This document shows positions 19,885 through 28,685 of a stretch of 64,000 bases of DNA, piece after piece. How positions within the stretch are numbered: position 1 is the first letter of the stretch; every line of letters begins with the position of its first letter. The position numbers and the translations under genes are program-made. This stretch comes from Sinorhizobium medicae (GTDB lineage: Bacteria; Pseudomonadota; Alphaproteobacteria; Rhizobiales; Rhizobiaceae), in NCBI RefSeq assembly GCF_007827695.1, contig NZ_VITA01000008.1, positions 124,001 to 188,000 of the forward strand, read 5' to 3'. The notes beneath the pieces were generated by a model that was not told the DNA's origin, did not search any database, and saw nothing but the letters and a program-made list of their open reading frames with translations.

Positions 19885-20703
19885 TTACTTGCACTCTGCG
19901 GTGTCGAAGACCTCGAGCTCGGCGAGTTTGCCACTCAGGGCGAAGTCTCCGTAATCCATGGTAAGGTCGCGCGTCACGCCGTTTTCATAGAGTTTGAAGG
20001 ACATGCGATATACAGGCAGGGCATCACCGCTCGCTTCGTCGGTGAAATAGGCGATCGTCACGGGCCAATAGCTCTCTTCCCCGAGCTTGCCGGCCTTGCC
20101 GACATCAACGTCGCCGGGCGCCGGTTTGCGCGGCTTGCCGACGAAGGTCGACGTAATCAGCGTCTTGTCGCCGGAATCGGAACCATCGAAGATGCGCGCC
20201 TCGAAAAACGTCTCCCCCTTTTTTGCCCGTTCGATCACCTCCAGCATATGCTCGGTCGGAAAACGGCTTGCCGCAAGTGCCACCTGACGCTTGTCGGGCG
20301 CGGTCAGTTCGACTTTGACGCCCGATTTTTCGTCATGCGCGCTGCCGCGTACTTCCTTGTCCAGCTTCTCATCGGTGAATGATCGGGTGAGGAAACGGAA
20401 ATTTCCGTTCTTCATGTCCTCGTAGGTGGTGGTCTGCTGATCGGTAAGGCGAACTTCGTCGCCCGTATCGACCTGGGTGACGAAGCGGAAGCTGACGGTG
20501 TAGCCCTCGCAGGCGGAGCCGTTGAACTCATAGACCATGCGCCCATACATTCCGGAGATGCCGGAGCGCTCGGAGGCGTCCTTCAATTCCAGATCGTAGA
20601 CCGCGCGATGGGGAACGAGCGCACTGGCCTGTGCGGCGCCCGCCGTCATGACGACGACACAGACACTTCCCAGAGTGACAAGACCGAAGCCTTTACGAAA
20701 CAT
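19885..20703 (-). CDS. eipB: Cell envelope integrity protein EipB (DUF1849)
   Basis: Periplasmic beta-spiral protein known from Brucella, where it supports envelope integrity. The 272-residue precursor has a signal peptide (about residues 1-26, ending GAAQA) and then ALVPHRAVYDLEL, the start of the DUF1849 domain. Two Cys remain in the mature protein, Cys65 (GSACEGY) and Cys271 (penultimate, AECK), matching the conserved disulfide reported in the family. AGGAGG lies upstream of the ATG. It is transcribed away from ridA. Confidence 0.87.
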   Translation of the reverse strand: MFRKGFGLVTLGSVCVVVMTAGAAQASALVPHRAVYDLELKDASERSGISGMYGRMVYEFNGSACEGYTVSFRFVTQVDTGDEVRLTDQQTTTYEDMKNGNFRFLTRSFTDEKLDKEVRGSAHDEKSGVKVELTAPDKRQVALAASRFPTEHMLEVIERAKKGETFFEARIFDGSDSGDKTLITSTFVGKPRKPAPGDVDVGKAGKLGEESYWPVTIAYFTDEASGDALPVYRMSFKLYENGVTRDLTMDYGDFALSGKLAELEVFDTAECK

Positions 20704-20843
20704 CGGTTTCCTCCTGTTGGACTCGCCGCCAATGCGATAAACAAGCTTTCGGCAGAAACAAGGCAGGTCGGTTCTGGTCCACGCCTGTCACGATCTGCTT
20801 TGCATGCCGGATTTTAGCACAAAAGACAACAACGGAGCCTTAC

Positions 20844-21311
20844 ATGTCCGCAGAGATCGAGACCCGCCTCACCGAACTCGGCATCGTCCTTCCGCAGGCT
20901 GTTGCGCCTGTCGCAAATTACGTGCCCTACGTCTTCTCCGGGTCGATGCTGTATATATCCGGCCAGTTGCCAATGGAGAGCGGCAAGGTCGCCGTAGTCG
21001 GCCATGTCGGCAAGGACGTCGATGTCGAGACTGCGCAAAAGGCGGCCGAACTCTGCGCGATCAACATTCTGGCCCAGGCCAAAGCGGCTCTTGACGGCGA
21101 TCTCGGCCGCATCCGCCGCCTGGTCAAGATCAACGGCTTCGTCGCGTCCGTTCCGGATTTCGTCGAACAGCACCTCGTGATCAACGGAGCGTCCAATCTG
21201 CTCGCCAATGTGCTCGGCGAGGCCGGCAGGCACGCCCGGGCTGCCGTCGGTATGGCGTCCCTGCCCTTCAATGCGGCCGTCGAGATCGACGCCATACTCG
21301 AAATCGCATGA
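20844..21311 (+). CDS. RidA/YjgF/YER057c family protein
   Basis: Probable enamine/imine deaminase-family protein. The 155-residue length is that of the longer RidA subgroup (COG0251). Features include YVFSGSMLYISGQLP, VKINGFVASVPDF and the late GASLPFNAAVEIDAIL-like block (GMASLPFNAAVEIDA). The canonical substrate-binding Arg seen in RidA proper is not obvious at the usual place, so the activity may differ. GGAG lies six bases before the ATG. First gene of a four-gene plus-strand run. Confidence 0.86.
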   Translation: MSAEIETRLTELGIVLPQAVAPVANYVPYVFSGSMLYISGQLPMESGKVAVVGHVGKDVDVETAQKAAELCAINILAQAKAALDGDLGRIRRLVKINGFVASVPDFVEQHLVINGASNLLANVLGEAGRHARAAVGMASLPFNAAVEIDAILEIA

Positions 21312-21324
21312 CCAAGGACATCCA

Positions 21325-22050
21325 ATGAGGGACCTTTCCTGGCTCAAGGCCCAGCCGATCGCCCATCGCGGCTTCCACGACATGAACCGCGAGGTTTGGG
21401 AGAACACGCTTTCGGCCTTCTCCCGCGCGGCCGAAGCGGGTTTCGCGATCGAGTGCGACCTTCAATTCGCAGCAGACAGCATCCCTGTCGTCTTCCACGA
21501 CCACGACCTGCGGCGGCTATGCGGGATCGCCGGCGACGTGAGGGCAAAGACATCCGCCGAACTCGGGCTTCTGTCCGTCGGCGGCACCAGCGACAAGGTC
21601 CCGACGCTCACGCAGATGCTGCGCCTCGTCGCCGGCCGTGTTCCGCTCATCATCGAGCTCAAGGGGCGAACGGGTGACGACGAGGGCTTTGCCGCCGCAG
21701 TGCTCGACACGCTGGAAGGCTATGAAGGTCACGTCGCGCTGATGAGCTTCGACCATTGGCTGCTCAGGGACCTGAAAGAGCTCGACGCGCCTTATCCACT
21801 CGGCCTCACGGCCGAAGGCTCCAGGCCCGAGACCTTCTTCGTGCACGAGGAGGCAATGCATCTTGGGCTCGATTTCATCTCCTACCATTATGGCCATCTT
21901 CCCAATCCCTTTACGGAGAAGGAGCGTGCGCTTGGCCGCACGATCATCACCTGGACGGTACGGGACAAACAGGCCCAGGAGCATACCTTCGCCAATGCCG
22001 ATCAGATGACCTTCGAGGGCTTCGATCCGCGGGAGACCATGATTTCATAG
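21325..22050 (+). CDS. Glycerophosphodiester phosphodiesterase
   Basis: Predicted to hydrolyse glycerophosphodiesters to glycerol-3-phosphate and an alcohol, a role in phospholipid turnover. The 241-residue protein has the GDPD signature IAHRGFHDM, ENTLSAFSRAAEAGFAIECDLQ and VVFHDHDLRRLCG, with the two catalytic His residues and acidic metal ligands. No signal peptide, so cytoplasmic, like UgpQ. AAGGA precedes the ATG by six bases. It starts 13 bases after ridA and ends four bases before the next gene. Confidence 0.92.
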   Translation: MRDLSWLKAQPIAHRGFHDMNREVWENTLSAFSRAAEAGFAIECDLQFAADSIPVVFHDHDLRRLCGIAGDVRAKTSAELGLLSVGGTSDKVPTLTQMLRLVAGRVPLIIELKGRTGDDEGFAAAVLDTLEGYEGHVALMSFDHWLLRDLKELDAPYPLGLTAEGSRPETFFVHEEAMHLGLDFISYHYGHLPNPFTEKERALGRTIITWTVRDKQAQEHTFANADQMTFEGFDPRETMIS

Positions 22051-22054
22051 GCGC

Positions 22055-23242
22055 ATGACAGAGGCGATCAACATCCGCATAGAACATTCGTTCACCTCGA
22101 TATCGCCGGCAAGCTGGAGCAGGCTTGCCGGCGCCTCGAAGGGGCAAGCCGGCGCGCCCTATAATCCCTTCGTTTCGCATGCCTACCTTTCGGCGCTGGA
22201 GGAATCGGGATCGGCAACAGCCGAAACGGGCTGGCTCGGTCAGCATCTGCTGATCGAGGAAGCGGACGGTTCCCTGCGCGGAGGCCTTGCCTGCTACATC
22301 AAGAGCCACAGCCAGGGCGAGTATGTTTTCGACCATGGATGGGCGGATGCCTTCGAGCGGGCCGGCGGCCGCTATTATCCGAAACTCCAATGTTCCATTC
22401 CCTTCACGCCGGCGACGGGCCCGCGGCTGCTTGCGGCCGAGGGGTGCGATCAGCAGATGGTTCGCACAGCGCTGGCGGCCGGGCTCAAGGAACTTACACG
22501 CCGGCACCATCTATCCTCAGCCCATGTGACCTTCGTCCCCGGGGACGAAATTGCCACCCTGGAGCAAGCGGGGTTTCTGCATCGGGTGGACCAGCAGTTC
22601 CATTTCTTCAATGAGGGCTATGGATCGCACGGCGACTTTATCGGCACGCTCGCCTCGCGAAAGCGCAAGGCATTGAAAAAAGAGCGCCGAGCGGCCGTCG
22701 AAAACGGCATAACCATCGACTGGCTGACCGGCAGGGATCTGACGGAAGAGATCTGGGACCAGTTCTTTGCCTTCTACATGGACACCGGCGGACGCAAATG
22801 GGGCAGACCCTATCTGACGCGCGCGTTCTACTCCCTGATCGGCGAGAGAATGGCCGACGACATATTGCTGGTCATGGCCAAGCGCGGCGGGCGATACGTC
22901 GCGGGCGCGATAAATTTTATTGGCGGCGATGCGCTTTATGGCCGACACTGGGGCTGCATCGAGGACCACCCCTTCCTGCATTTCGAAATCTGCTACCATC
23001 AGGCCATCGATTATGCGATCGCCAAGGGACTGAAACGCGTCGAGGCCGGCGCTCAGGGAGAGCACAAGCTTGCACGGGGTTACATGCCCGTGACGACGCA
23101 TTCCGCGCATTTCATCAGCCATCCGGGACTTGCACGCGCCGTTGCCGATTATCTGGAACGCGAGCGCCGGGATGTGGAAGAAACCGGCGAGTTTCTTGCG
23201 GAGCACGGACCTTTCCGCAAGGGTGAGCATCAGGACAATTGA
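22055..23242 (+). CDS. GNAT-fold protein of the DUF482 / COG3146 family
   Basis: 395-residue protein of the peptidoglycan-biosynthesis-like acyltransferase family (COG3146); biochemical role not established. Recognisable blocks are NPFVSHAYLSALEESGSA, AYxKSHSQGEYVFDHGWADA-like (CYIKSHSQGEYVFDHGWADA), YPKLQCSIPFTPATGPRLL, RKRKALKKERR and GAQGEHKLARGYMPVTTHSAH. The start ATG 22055 is four bases after the GDPD stop. Such proteins often lie near HIT-family genes in alphaproteobacteria, as here. Confidence 0.85.
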   Translation: MTEAINIRIEHSFTSISPASWSRLAGASKGQAGAPYNPFVSHAYLSALEESGSATAETGWLGQHLLIEEADGSLRGGLACYIKSHSQGEYVFDHGWADAFERAGGRYYPKLQCSIPFTPATGPRLLAAEGCDQQMVRTALAAGLKELTRRHHLSSAHVTFVPGDEIATLEQAGFLHRVDQQFHFFNEGYGSHGDFIGTLASRKRKALKKERRAAVENGITIDWLTGRDLTEEIWDQFFAFYMDTGGRKWGRPYLTRAFYSLIGERMADDILLVMAKRGGRYVAGAINFIGGDALYGRHWGCIEDHPFLHFEICYHQAIDYAIAKGLKRVEAGAQGEHKLARGYMPVTTHSAHFISHPGLARAVADYLERERRDVEETGEFLAEHGPFRKGEHQDN

Positions 23243-23286
23243 AGCGGCGAGGCTTCGCCGTCGCGCGCCAGGCAAGAGGAAATGAC

Positions 23287-23706
23287 ATGAGCGCCTATGA
23301 CACCAACAACATCTTCGCCAAGATACTGCGCGGCGAAATTCCCTCGCATCGCGTCTATGAGGATGAGGCCACGGTTGCGTTCATGGATGTGATGCCGCAG
23401 GCCGAAGGCCACGTTCTGGTGCTGCCGAAGGCACCGTCACGCAACATCCTCGATGTCGAGCCGGCTATCCTCGCCAGCCTGATCGTCACCGTCCGGAAGA
23501 TTGCCGTTGCCGCCAAGGCCGCCTTCGATGCGGACGGCATCACGATCATGCAATTCAACGAGGCACCGGCCGGACAATCCGTCTTCCATCTGCATTTCCA
23601 CGTGATCCCCAGGCGGGAGGGCATTGCGCTGAGGCCGCATTCCGGCAAGATGGAAGATGGCGACATTCTCGCTGCCAATGCCGAGAAGATACGCCGGCAC
23701 CTCTGA
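23287..23706 (+). CDS. HIT family protein (Hint-like nucleotide hydrolase)
   Basis: 139-residue histidine-triad protein. The triad HLHFHVIPR sits at about residue 98; the N-terminal IFAKILRGEIPSHRVYED is the classical Hint start. Family members hydrolyse AMP-lysine or AMP-amine derivatives. The ATG at 23287 has a GAGG seven bases upstream; the frame upstream lies in the 44-base spacer after the DUF482 gene. It converges with azlD. Confidence 0.92.
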   Translation: MSAYDTNNIFAKILRGEIPSHRVYEDEATVAFMDVMPQAEGHVLVLPKAPSRNILDVEPAILASLIVTVRKIAVAAKAAFDADGITIMQFNEAPAGQSVFHLHFHVIPRREGIALRPHSGKMEDGDILAANAEKIRRHL

Positions 23707-23773
23707 CCAAAAATCAGAACGATGCATATAATCAGACGGTTGTGTCTTTTCTTTTCTACGATGATTTAATCTC

Positions 23774-24118
23774 TTAGAACCCCAGCCACCAGAGGCCGAC
23801 GGCCAAGGCAGCGACTGCCGTCGCGATGCCGACAGCGGGCTTCTGGCGGGCGAGGAAAAAAGCGATCGCGCCCACTGCGACGGCGCCGAGCCGGAGCCAA
23901 AGCGGCGATTGCGCAAGAACGCCTGTCGGGTAAAGGATGAGCTTGGCGATGACCGCTGCGACCAGCGCCGTCGCCACCGCCCTCACCCAGTTCAATGCCT
24001 CCGAATCGTCGCGAAGCCGATTTCCCGCGAGTACCCCGAGCCATCGCCAGATATCGGTCGCGAGCCAGCCTGCGATCGCGATGAACGCGTAGGCCCACCA
24101 TCCGTCCATCCAGTTCAC
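23774..24118 (-). CDS. azlD: AzlD domain branched-chain amino acid export subunit
   Basis: Small integral membrane subunit of an AzlCD-type exporter. The 114-residue protein has about four hydrophobic segments, starting WWAYAFIAIAGWLATDIWRWLG and ending ALAVGLWWLGF. I use GTG 24118, which overlaps the azlC stop as GTGA and has GGAG six bases upstream; an ATG at 24109 is the alternative. Partner of the azlC gene just upstream. Confidence 0.82.
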   Translation of the reverse strand: MNWMDGWWAYAFIAIAGWLATDIWRWLGVLAGNRLRDDSEALNWVRAVATALVAAVIAKLILYPTGVLAQSPLWLRLGAVAVGAIAFFLARQKPAVGIATAVAALAVGLWWLGF

Positions 24119-24861
24119 GCGCTCTTCTCCCGTTTCGAGCGCCAGAGGCGCTCGCCCGCCCAGGCAATCGTGCCGCCGCCTAGGCCGGCGAGCAAAATGT
24201 CGAACTCCGGTGCGATCCAGTAGCAGAGCGGCCCGGCAACAAGCCCTAAGGCGAGGGCGGCGTAAACGACCGGATGGCGCGCGGAATTCCAGATGGAGGC
24301 GAGGAAATAGACCGGCGTCAGAAAGAAGAGACAGCCGGCGACTACAGGCGGGAAATCGGCGACAAGCCGGTAGACTATCCCGACCAGCGCCATATTGGCG
24401 GCAACGAGAGTGATGCCAAAGCCGGCGAAGAACGTCGTACGGTGCTGACGCGGAACGTCCTGCACGCGCTCCATGGCGAAGACCCAGGCTGTGATGGCGA
24501 TGAAATGCGAAAGCACGAGAAGCAGCCATGTCGGCGTTTTCGGCGTGCGAAGTTCCGGAACGAGCGCGGCAACCATAGGCATCAGGCGTACCGAAGAAAG
24601 GGTCACGGCCAGGAAGGCCGTAGCGAGACTGGCGTCGCTGAGGATCGAACTCACCAGAATGACCTTTGCCGGCAGGGCCCAGACGATGCCGGTCATGAAC
24701 ACGACCTGTCCCGGCGGGATGCCTGCCTGAACCGTAAGCGAGCAGAAGCCCACGAAGGAAAGCATGAGGATTATGGCCGGAAGGCTGAAAATCCCTCGGG
24801 CACCGGCCAGAAACCAGACAAGCGAGGAACGCTCATCTTCGATTGGGTCTACGGAATTCAC
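24115..24861 (-). CDS. azlC: AzlC family branched-chain amino acid permease
   Basis: 248-residue membrane protein of the AzlC/YgaZ family, the large subunit of an exporter for branched-chain or related amino acids. About five to eight hydrophobic helices are visible; AzlC-like elements include GARGIFSLPAIILMLSFVGFC, LSSVRLMPMVAALVPEL and FFLTPVYFLAS. It overlaps azlD by four bases and lies 74 bases after clpA, from which it is separated by a terminator. Confidence 0.86.
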   Translation of the reverse strand: MNSVDPIEDERSSLVWFLAGARGIFSLPAIILMLSFVGFCSLTVQAGIPPGQVVFMTGIVWALPAKVILVSSILSDASLATAFLAVTLSSVRLMPMVAALVPELRTPKTPTWLLLVLSHFIAITAWVFAMERVQDVPRQHRTTFFAGFGITLVAANMALVGIVYRLVADFPPVVAGCLFFLTPVYFLASIWNSARHPVVYAALALGLVAGPLCYWIAPEFDILLAGLGGGTIAWAGERLWRSKREKSA

Positions 24862-24889
24862 GAGAACGACGCTCCCCGCTCACAAGAAA

Positions 24890-24912
24890 GTGCCGGGCAA
24901 CTCGCCCGGCAC
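24890..24912 (-). terminator. Rho-independent terminator of clpA
   Basis: On the minus strand GTGCCGGGC-GAGTT-GCCCGGCAC is a perfect nine-base-pair stem followed by TTTCTT. It begins 23 bases past the clpA stop, before azlC. Confidence 0.8.
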
Positions 24913-24935
24913 AGTCACACGCAATCTCGATCGCG

Positions 24936-27452
24936 CTATTTCTTTCGCGGCACCTTCGGAACCGTACGTCCCCTGAGAGGAGCGGTATCGGAACCGCCAC
25001 CGCTCTTGTTCGCGGATTTGGCCGTCGTCTTCTTCGACTTGGCTTTGGCACCCTCTCCGGCCGCGGCCACGCTCTCCTTTTCGCTTGCCTTCTTGGGTTT
25101 CGCGCCCTTGCCGGCCGGCCGCGAGACCTCGGCTTTGGGCTTGATCGGAGCGGTTTCCGGCACAGCTTCGAGCATGAGCCCTTTCGCACCGTCTTCCTTC
25201 GTACCGATCGTCACTTTGACGACGCCGCCCTTCTTGAGCTTGCCGAACAGAATTTCGTCCGCGAGAGGCTTCTTGATGTTTTCCTGGATGACGCGCGACA
25301 GCGGCCGCGCACCCATCTTCTCATCATAACCCCTCTCGGCAAGCCAGGCGATCGCATCGGGCGCGAGATCGAAGGTGACGTTGCGCTCGGCAAGCTGCGT
25401 CTCGAGCTGCATGACGAACTTCTGAACCACCTTGTGGATGACCGGAGTCGGCAGGGAATTGAACGGAATGACCGCGTCCAGGCGGTTGCGGAATTCCGGC
25501 GTGAAGAGACGATTCAGTGCCTCCACGTCCTCGCCGGTCCGCTTGGAAGAACCGAAGCCGATTGCCGCCCGAGCCATATCGGACGCGCCCGCATTGGTCG
25601 TCATGATAAGGATGACGTTCCGGAAATCGATCTTCTTGCCGTTGTGGTCGGTCAATGAACCGTGGTCCATCACCTGCAGGAGGATGTTGAATAAGTCCGG
25701 ATGCGCCTTTTCGATCTCGTCCAGAAGCAGCACGCAGTGCGGATGCTGGTCGACGCCATCGGTCAGGAGCCCGCCCTGATCGAAGCCGACATAGCCCGGA
25801 GGTGCGCCGATCAGTCGGGAAACCGTGTGGCGTTCCATGTACTCCGACATGTCGAAGCGCAGCAGCTCGACGCCGAGCGAGGTGGCGAGTTGCTTTGCCA
25901 CTTCCGTCTTGCCGACACCTGTCGGGCCGGAGAAGACGTAGCAGCCGATAGGCTTGTTCGGCTCTCTGAGACCCGCCCGTGCCAGCTTGATCGACGAGGC
26001 CAGCGCCTCGATCGCCAGATCCTGGCCATATACGACGGACCGCAGTTCTTGCTCCAGATTGGCGAGCACCGCCTCGTCGTCCTTGGAGACCGTCTTGGGC
26101 GGGATGCGCGCCATTGTCGCGATCGTCGCCTCGATCTCCCTCTCCGTGATCAGCTTGCGGCGCTTGCTGACGGGCAGAAGCATCTGCGCGGCACCGGACT
26201 CGTCGATGACATCGATCGCCTTATCCGGGAGTTTCCGGTCGTTGATGTAGCGTGCGGAAAGCTCCACCGCCGCCTTTATGGCATCGTTGGTGTATTTCAG
26301 CCGGTGGTAGTCCTCGAAATAGGGCTTCAAACCCTTCATGATCTCGATTGCGTCTGCAATTGTCGGCTCGTTAACGTCGATCTTCTGGAAACGGCGAACA
26401 AGCGCCCGGTCTTTTTCGAAGAACTGGCGGTACTCCTTGTAGGTCGTCGAGCCGATGCAGCGGATCGCGCCGGAAGAAAGCGCGGGCTTCAGGAGGTTCG
26501 ACGCATCCATGGCGCCGCCGGATGTGGCGCCGGCTCCGATAACCGTATGGATCTCATCGATGAAAAGCACCGCGCCGGGATAGTCTTCGAGCTCCTTGAC
26601 TACCTGCTTCAACCGTTCCTCGAAGTCGCCGCGGTAGCGCGTGCCGGCGAGCAGCGTCCCCATGTCGAGCGCGAAAATCGTGGCGTCCTGCAGCGCCTCT
26701 GGCACTTTCTTTTCTATGATGCGCTTGGCGAGACCTTCGGCGATCGCCGTCTTGCCCACGCCCGGATCGCCCACATAGAGCGGGTTGTTCTTGGACCTGC
26801 GGCAAAGGACCTGAATCGTCCGGTTGACCTCCGCATGACGCCCGATCAACGGATCGATCTTGCCGGACTTCGCCTTTTCGTTGAGGTTCACGCAATAGGC
26901 GGTGAGCGCATCCTGCTGTTTCTTCGGACCGGTTTCCTCGCTCTCGCGCGATGCCTTCTGCTCGGAGTCCTGGTCTTCAGCCCCGCGCACCGGCCGCGCC
27001 TCGGAACTGCCCGGCCGCTTGCCGATACCGTGCGAAATGAAATTGACGGCGTCGTAACGCGTCATTTCCTGCTCCTGCAGGAAATAGGCAGCATGACTCT
27101 CGCGCTCGGCGAAGATCGCCACGAGCACGTTGGCGCCCGTCACCTCCTCGCGGCCGGACGACTGCACATGGATGACGGCGCGCTGGATTACGCGCTGAAA
27201 ACCGGCCGTCGGCTTGGAATCTTCATCATAACCGGTGACCAGGTTCGACAATTCATTGTCGACATAATCGGTCACGGTCTTACGAAGCGTATCCAGATTG
27301 ACATTGCACGCGCCCATCACAGCCGCCGCATCGGCATCGTCGATCAATGCCAGCAGCAGGTGCTCGAGCGTCGCATATTCATGATGGCGCTCGTTGGCAA
27401 AAGTCAGTGCCTGATGCAGCGCCTTTTCGAGGCTGGGCGAAAATGTTGGCAC
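24936..27452 (-). CDS. clpA: ATP-dependent Clp protease ATP-binding subunit ClpA
   Basis: Unfoldase that feeds substrates to ClpP. The 838-residue protein has an N-terminal Clp_N repeat domain (FSPSLEKALHQALTFANER onward, residues 1-140), AAA+ module 1 with Walker A GDPGVGKT and VLFIDEIH, and AAA+ module 2 with GPTGVGKT and VLLLDEIEKAHPD. After the D2 domain (to about residue 770) comes a basic tail of some 70 residues rich in Lys, Ala and Ser, which E. coli ClpA (758 residues) lacks. clpS lies nine bases upstream, so both are on one transcript. Confidence 0.95.
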   Translation of the reverse strand: MPTFSPSLEKALHQALTFANERHHEYATLEHLLLALIDDADAAAVMGACNVNLDTLRKTVTDYVDNELSNLVTGYDEDSKPTAGFQRVIQRAVIHVQSSGREEVTGANVLVAIFAERESHAAYFLQEQEMTRYDAVNFISHGIGKRPGSSEARPVRGAEDQDSEQKASRESEETGPKKQQDALTAYCVNLNEKAKSGKIDPLIGRHAEVNRTIQVLCRRSKNNPLYVGDPGVGKTAIAEGLAKRIIEKKVPEALQDATIFALDMGTLLAGTRYRGDFEERLKQVVKELEDYPGAVLFIDEIHTVIGAGATSGGAMDASNLLKPALSSGAIRCIGSTTYKEYRQFFEKDRALVRRFQKIDVNEPTIADAIEIMKGLKPYFEDYHRLKYTNDAIKAAVELSARYINDRKLPDKAIDVIDESGAAQMLLPVSKRRKLITEREIEATIATMARIPPKTVSKDDEAVLANLEQELRSVVYGQDLAIEALASSIKLARAGLREPNKPIGCYVFSGPTGVGKTEVAKQLATSLGVELLRFDMSEYMERHTVSRLIGAPPGYVGFDQGGLLTDGVDQHPHCVLLLDEIEKAHPDLFNILLQVMDHGSLTDHNGKKIDFRNVILIMTTNAGASDMARAAIGFGSSKRTGEDVEALNRLFTPEFRNRLDAVIPFNSLPTPVIHKVVQKFVMQLETQLAERNVTFDLAPDAIAWLAERGYDEKMGARPLSRVIQENIKKPLADEILFGKLKKGGVVKVTIGTKEDGAKGLMLEAVPETAPIKPKAEVSRPAGKGAKPKKASEKESVAAAGEGAKAKSKKTTAKSANKSGGGSDTAPLRGRTVPKVPRKK

Positions 27453-27461
27453 GTTAGTTCC

Positions 27462-27815
27462 TCATTTCTTTTCCATGACGCATTGCAACGGGTGTTGATG
27501 CTGCCTGGCGAAATCCATCACCTGCGTCACCTTGGTTTCGGCGACCTCGTAGGTGAAGACGCCGCATTCTCCAACGCCGTGGTTGTGGACATGTAGCATT
27601 ATGGTGGTCGCCTCTTCCCGGTTCTTCTGAAAGAAGCGTTCGAGGATGTGAATGACGAATTCCATTGGCGTGTAATCGTCATTCAAAAGCAGAACGCGAT
27701 ACAAACTCGGCTTCTTGGTCTTCGGCTTGGTGCGCGTGATGACGGACGTGCCACGATTCGGGCCGCCTCCGTTTCCATCGCTTCCCTGCTGCATCCGGAC
27801 CGGCATGGCGATCAT
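27462..27815 (-). CDS. clpS: ATP-dependent Clp protease adapter ClpS
   Basis: Delivers N-degron substrates to ClpA. 117 residues with a flexible N-terminal tail, then the adapter core [22 protein letters not shown] (the Asn-Asp pair that binds the substrate amino terminus) and [20 protein letters not shown]. Start [10 protein letters not shown] at 27815 is the longest; ATGs at 27806 and 27794 are possible because the tail is not conserved. Directly upstream of clpA. Confidence 0.94.
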   Translation of the reverse strand: MIAMPVRMQQGSDGNGGGPNRGTSVITRTKPKTKKPSLYRVLLLNDDYTPMEFVIHILERFFQKNREEATTIMLHVHNHGVGECGVFTYEVAETKVTQVMDFARQHQHPLQCVMEKK

Positions 27816-28031
27816 TCTTGTTCATTCCTTTGACGGCCGCGGATCCTTATGCTTTTGGCCACGACGTACTCGCCCTTATCTAATAGTTCGTTCCTGGATT
27901 TTAAGACCGAACCGACGCACTGCAATCATATTCGCACGGTGAAACACAAGATTGATCAAATTTCTTCTTCGGCAGCGGCATGTTTCACGCTGCGCGGAGG
28001 GATCGATGATACGTAGCTCCGAATAGACGAA

Positions 28032-28058
28032 GGCCGGCCGCGGCATCCGCGACCGGCC
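28032..28058 (-). terminator. Hairpin terminator after the phasin gene
   Basis: On the minus strand GGCCGGTCGCGG-ATG-CCGCGGCCGGCC makes a 12-base-pair stem with one G-T pair, followed by TTCGTCTATT, 27 bases past the phasin stop. The remaining bases up to clpS (to 27816) hold no gene and should contain the clpS promoter. Confidence 0.65.
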
Positions 28059-28084
28059 CTCTGCAAAGGTGATGAACCTGATCG

Positions 28085-28438
28085 TCAGGCGGCGGCCGCC
28101 GTCTTGACCGCAGCGGTCGCCTTGGCAACCGGGGCCTCATAAGGCTTGTAGGCGTCCTTGGCCAGGTCGGCATACATCTCACCGATCTTCGTCGCTTCGG
28201 TGAAGAAACCTTCGTAGCTTGTCTTCAGGAAATTCGTCTGAAGTTCAAATGCTGCTTCAAGGCTTCTGGCACTGGTAAGCCTTTCGAGATGAGCAACGCC
28301 GTCCTCGAAGGATTTCTTCGAATAGTCGGCCGCCTCGGTCGCAATAGCCTGAAAGCCTTTGGTCATGGCGGAATAGCTCTTCACGGCCACGTCGAGGGCT
28401 TCCTTGCTCTTTTTGTTCGCATCGTCGAAGTTAAACAT
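28085..28438 (-). CDS. Phasin family protein
   Basis: Polyhydroxyalkanoate granule-coat protein. The 117-residue protein is helical and Ala/Lys rich, with the phasin pattern FDDANKKSKEALDVAVKSYSAMTKGFQAIATE and SLEAAFELQTNFLKTSYEGFF, ending in an Ala-rich tail. ATG 28438 has AAGGAG seven bases upstream; the upstream extension is in the leader. It is a single-gene unit bounded by its own promoter and terminator. Confidence 0.9.
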   Translation of the reverse strand: MFNFDDANKKSKEALDVAVKSYSAMTKGFQAIATEAADYSKKSFEDGVAHLERLTSARSLEAAFELQTNFLKTSYEGFFTEATKIGEMYADLAKDAYKPYEAPVAKATAAVKTAAAA

Positions 28439-28477
28439 CGGGTGTCTCCTTGTGACGGCTCGGCTGGAACGCAATTC

Positions 28478-28506
28478 AGTCTATGTGCACCGCACAAAAA
28501 GTCAAG
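28478..28506 (-). promoter_or_regulatory. Sigma-70 promoter of the phasin gene
   Basis: On the minus strand CTTGAC (28506-28501), a 17-base spacer and TAGACT (28483-28478), close to the rhizobial CTTGAC-N17-CTATAT consensus, about 40 bases before the ATG. Confidence 0.6.
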
Positions 28507-28583
28507 TTCAGTGTGCGCCGCAACAAAGACAGCTTTCACAGCGATGAAAACCACGATGACTTCGGAATTTTGATCTTATAGCG

Positions 28584-28618
28584 AAAAAACCGGCCTGATT
28601 GCTCAGGGCCGGTTTTTT
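28584..28618 (-). terminator. Bidirectional-looking terminator after the DUF3126 gene
   Basis: AAAAAACCGGCC (28584-28595) and GGCCGGTTTTTT (28607-28618) with an 11-base loop. On the minus strand it lies about 68 bases past the DUF3126 stop and ends in six Ts, a strong Rho-independent terminator. It can also work on the plus strand, although no plus-strand gene ends here. Confidence 0.85.
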
Positions 28619-28685
28619 CAGGGCAATGATGACGGCGCCGCGCGCTTCGCCTCCACTGTGGCAAGTGGTCTGAACGAGCCCGCTC

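Noticed and set aside
22085-22150. Inverted repeat around GCTTGCCGGCGCC / GCAAGCCGGCGCG
   Set aside because: It lies inside the DUF482 coding sequence and the codons are read normally; probably a chance product of high GC.
25701-27596. 631-codon open frame on the plus strand opposite clpA and clpS
   Set aside because: Mirror of the ClpA reading frame, no ribosome site and no motif; clpA itself is unmistakable.
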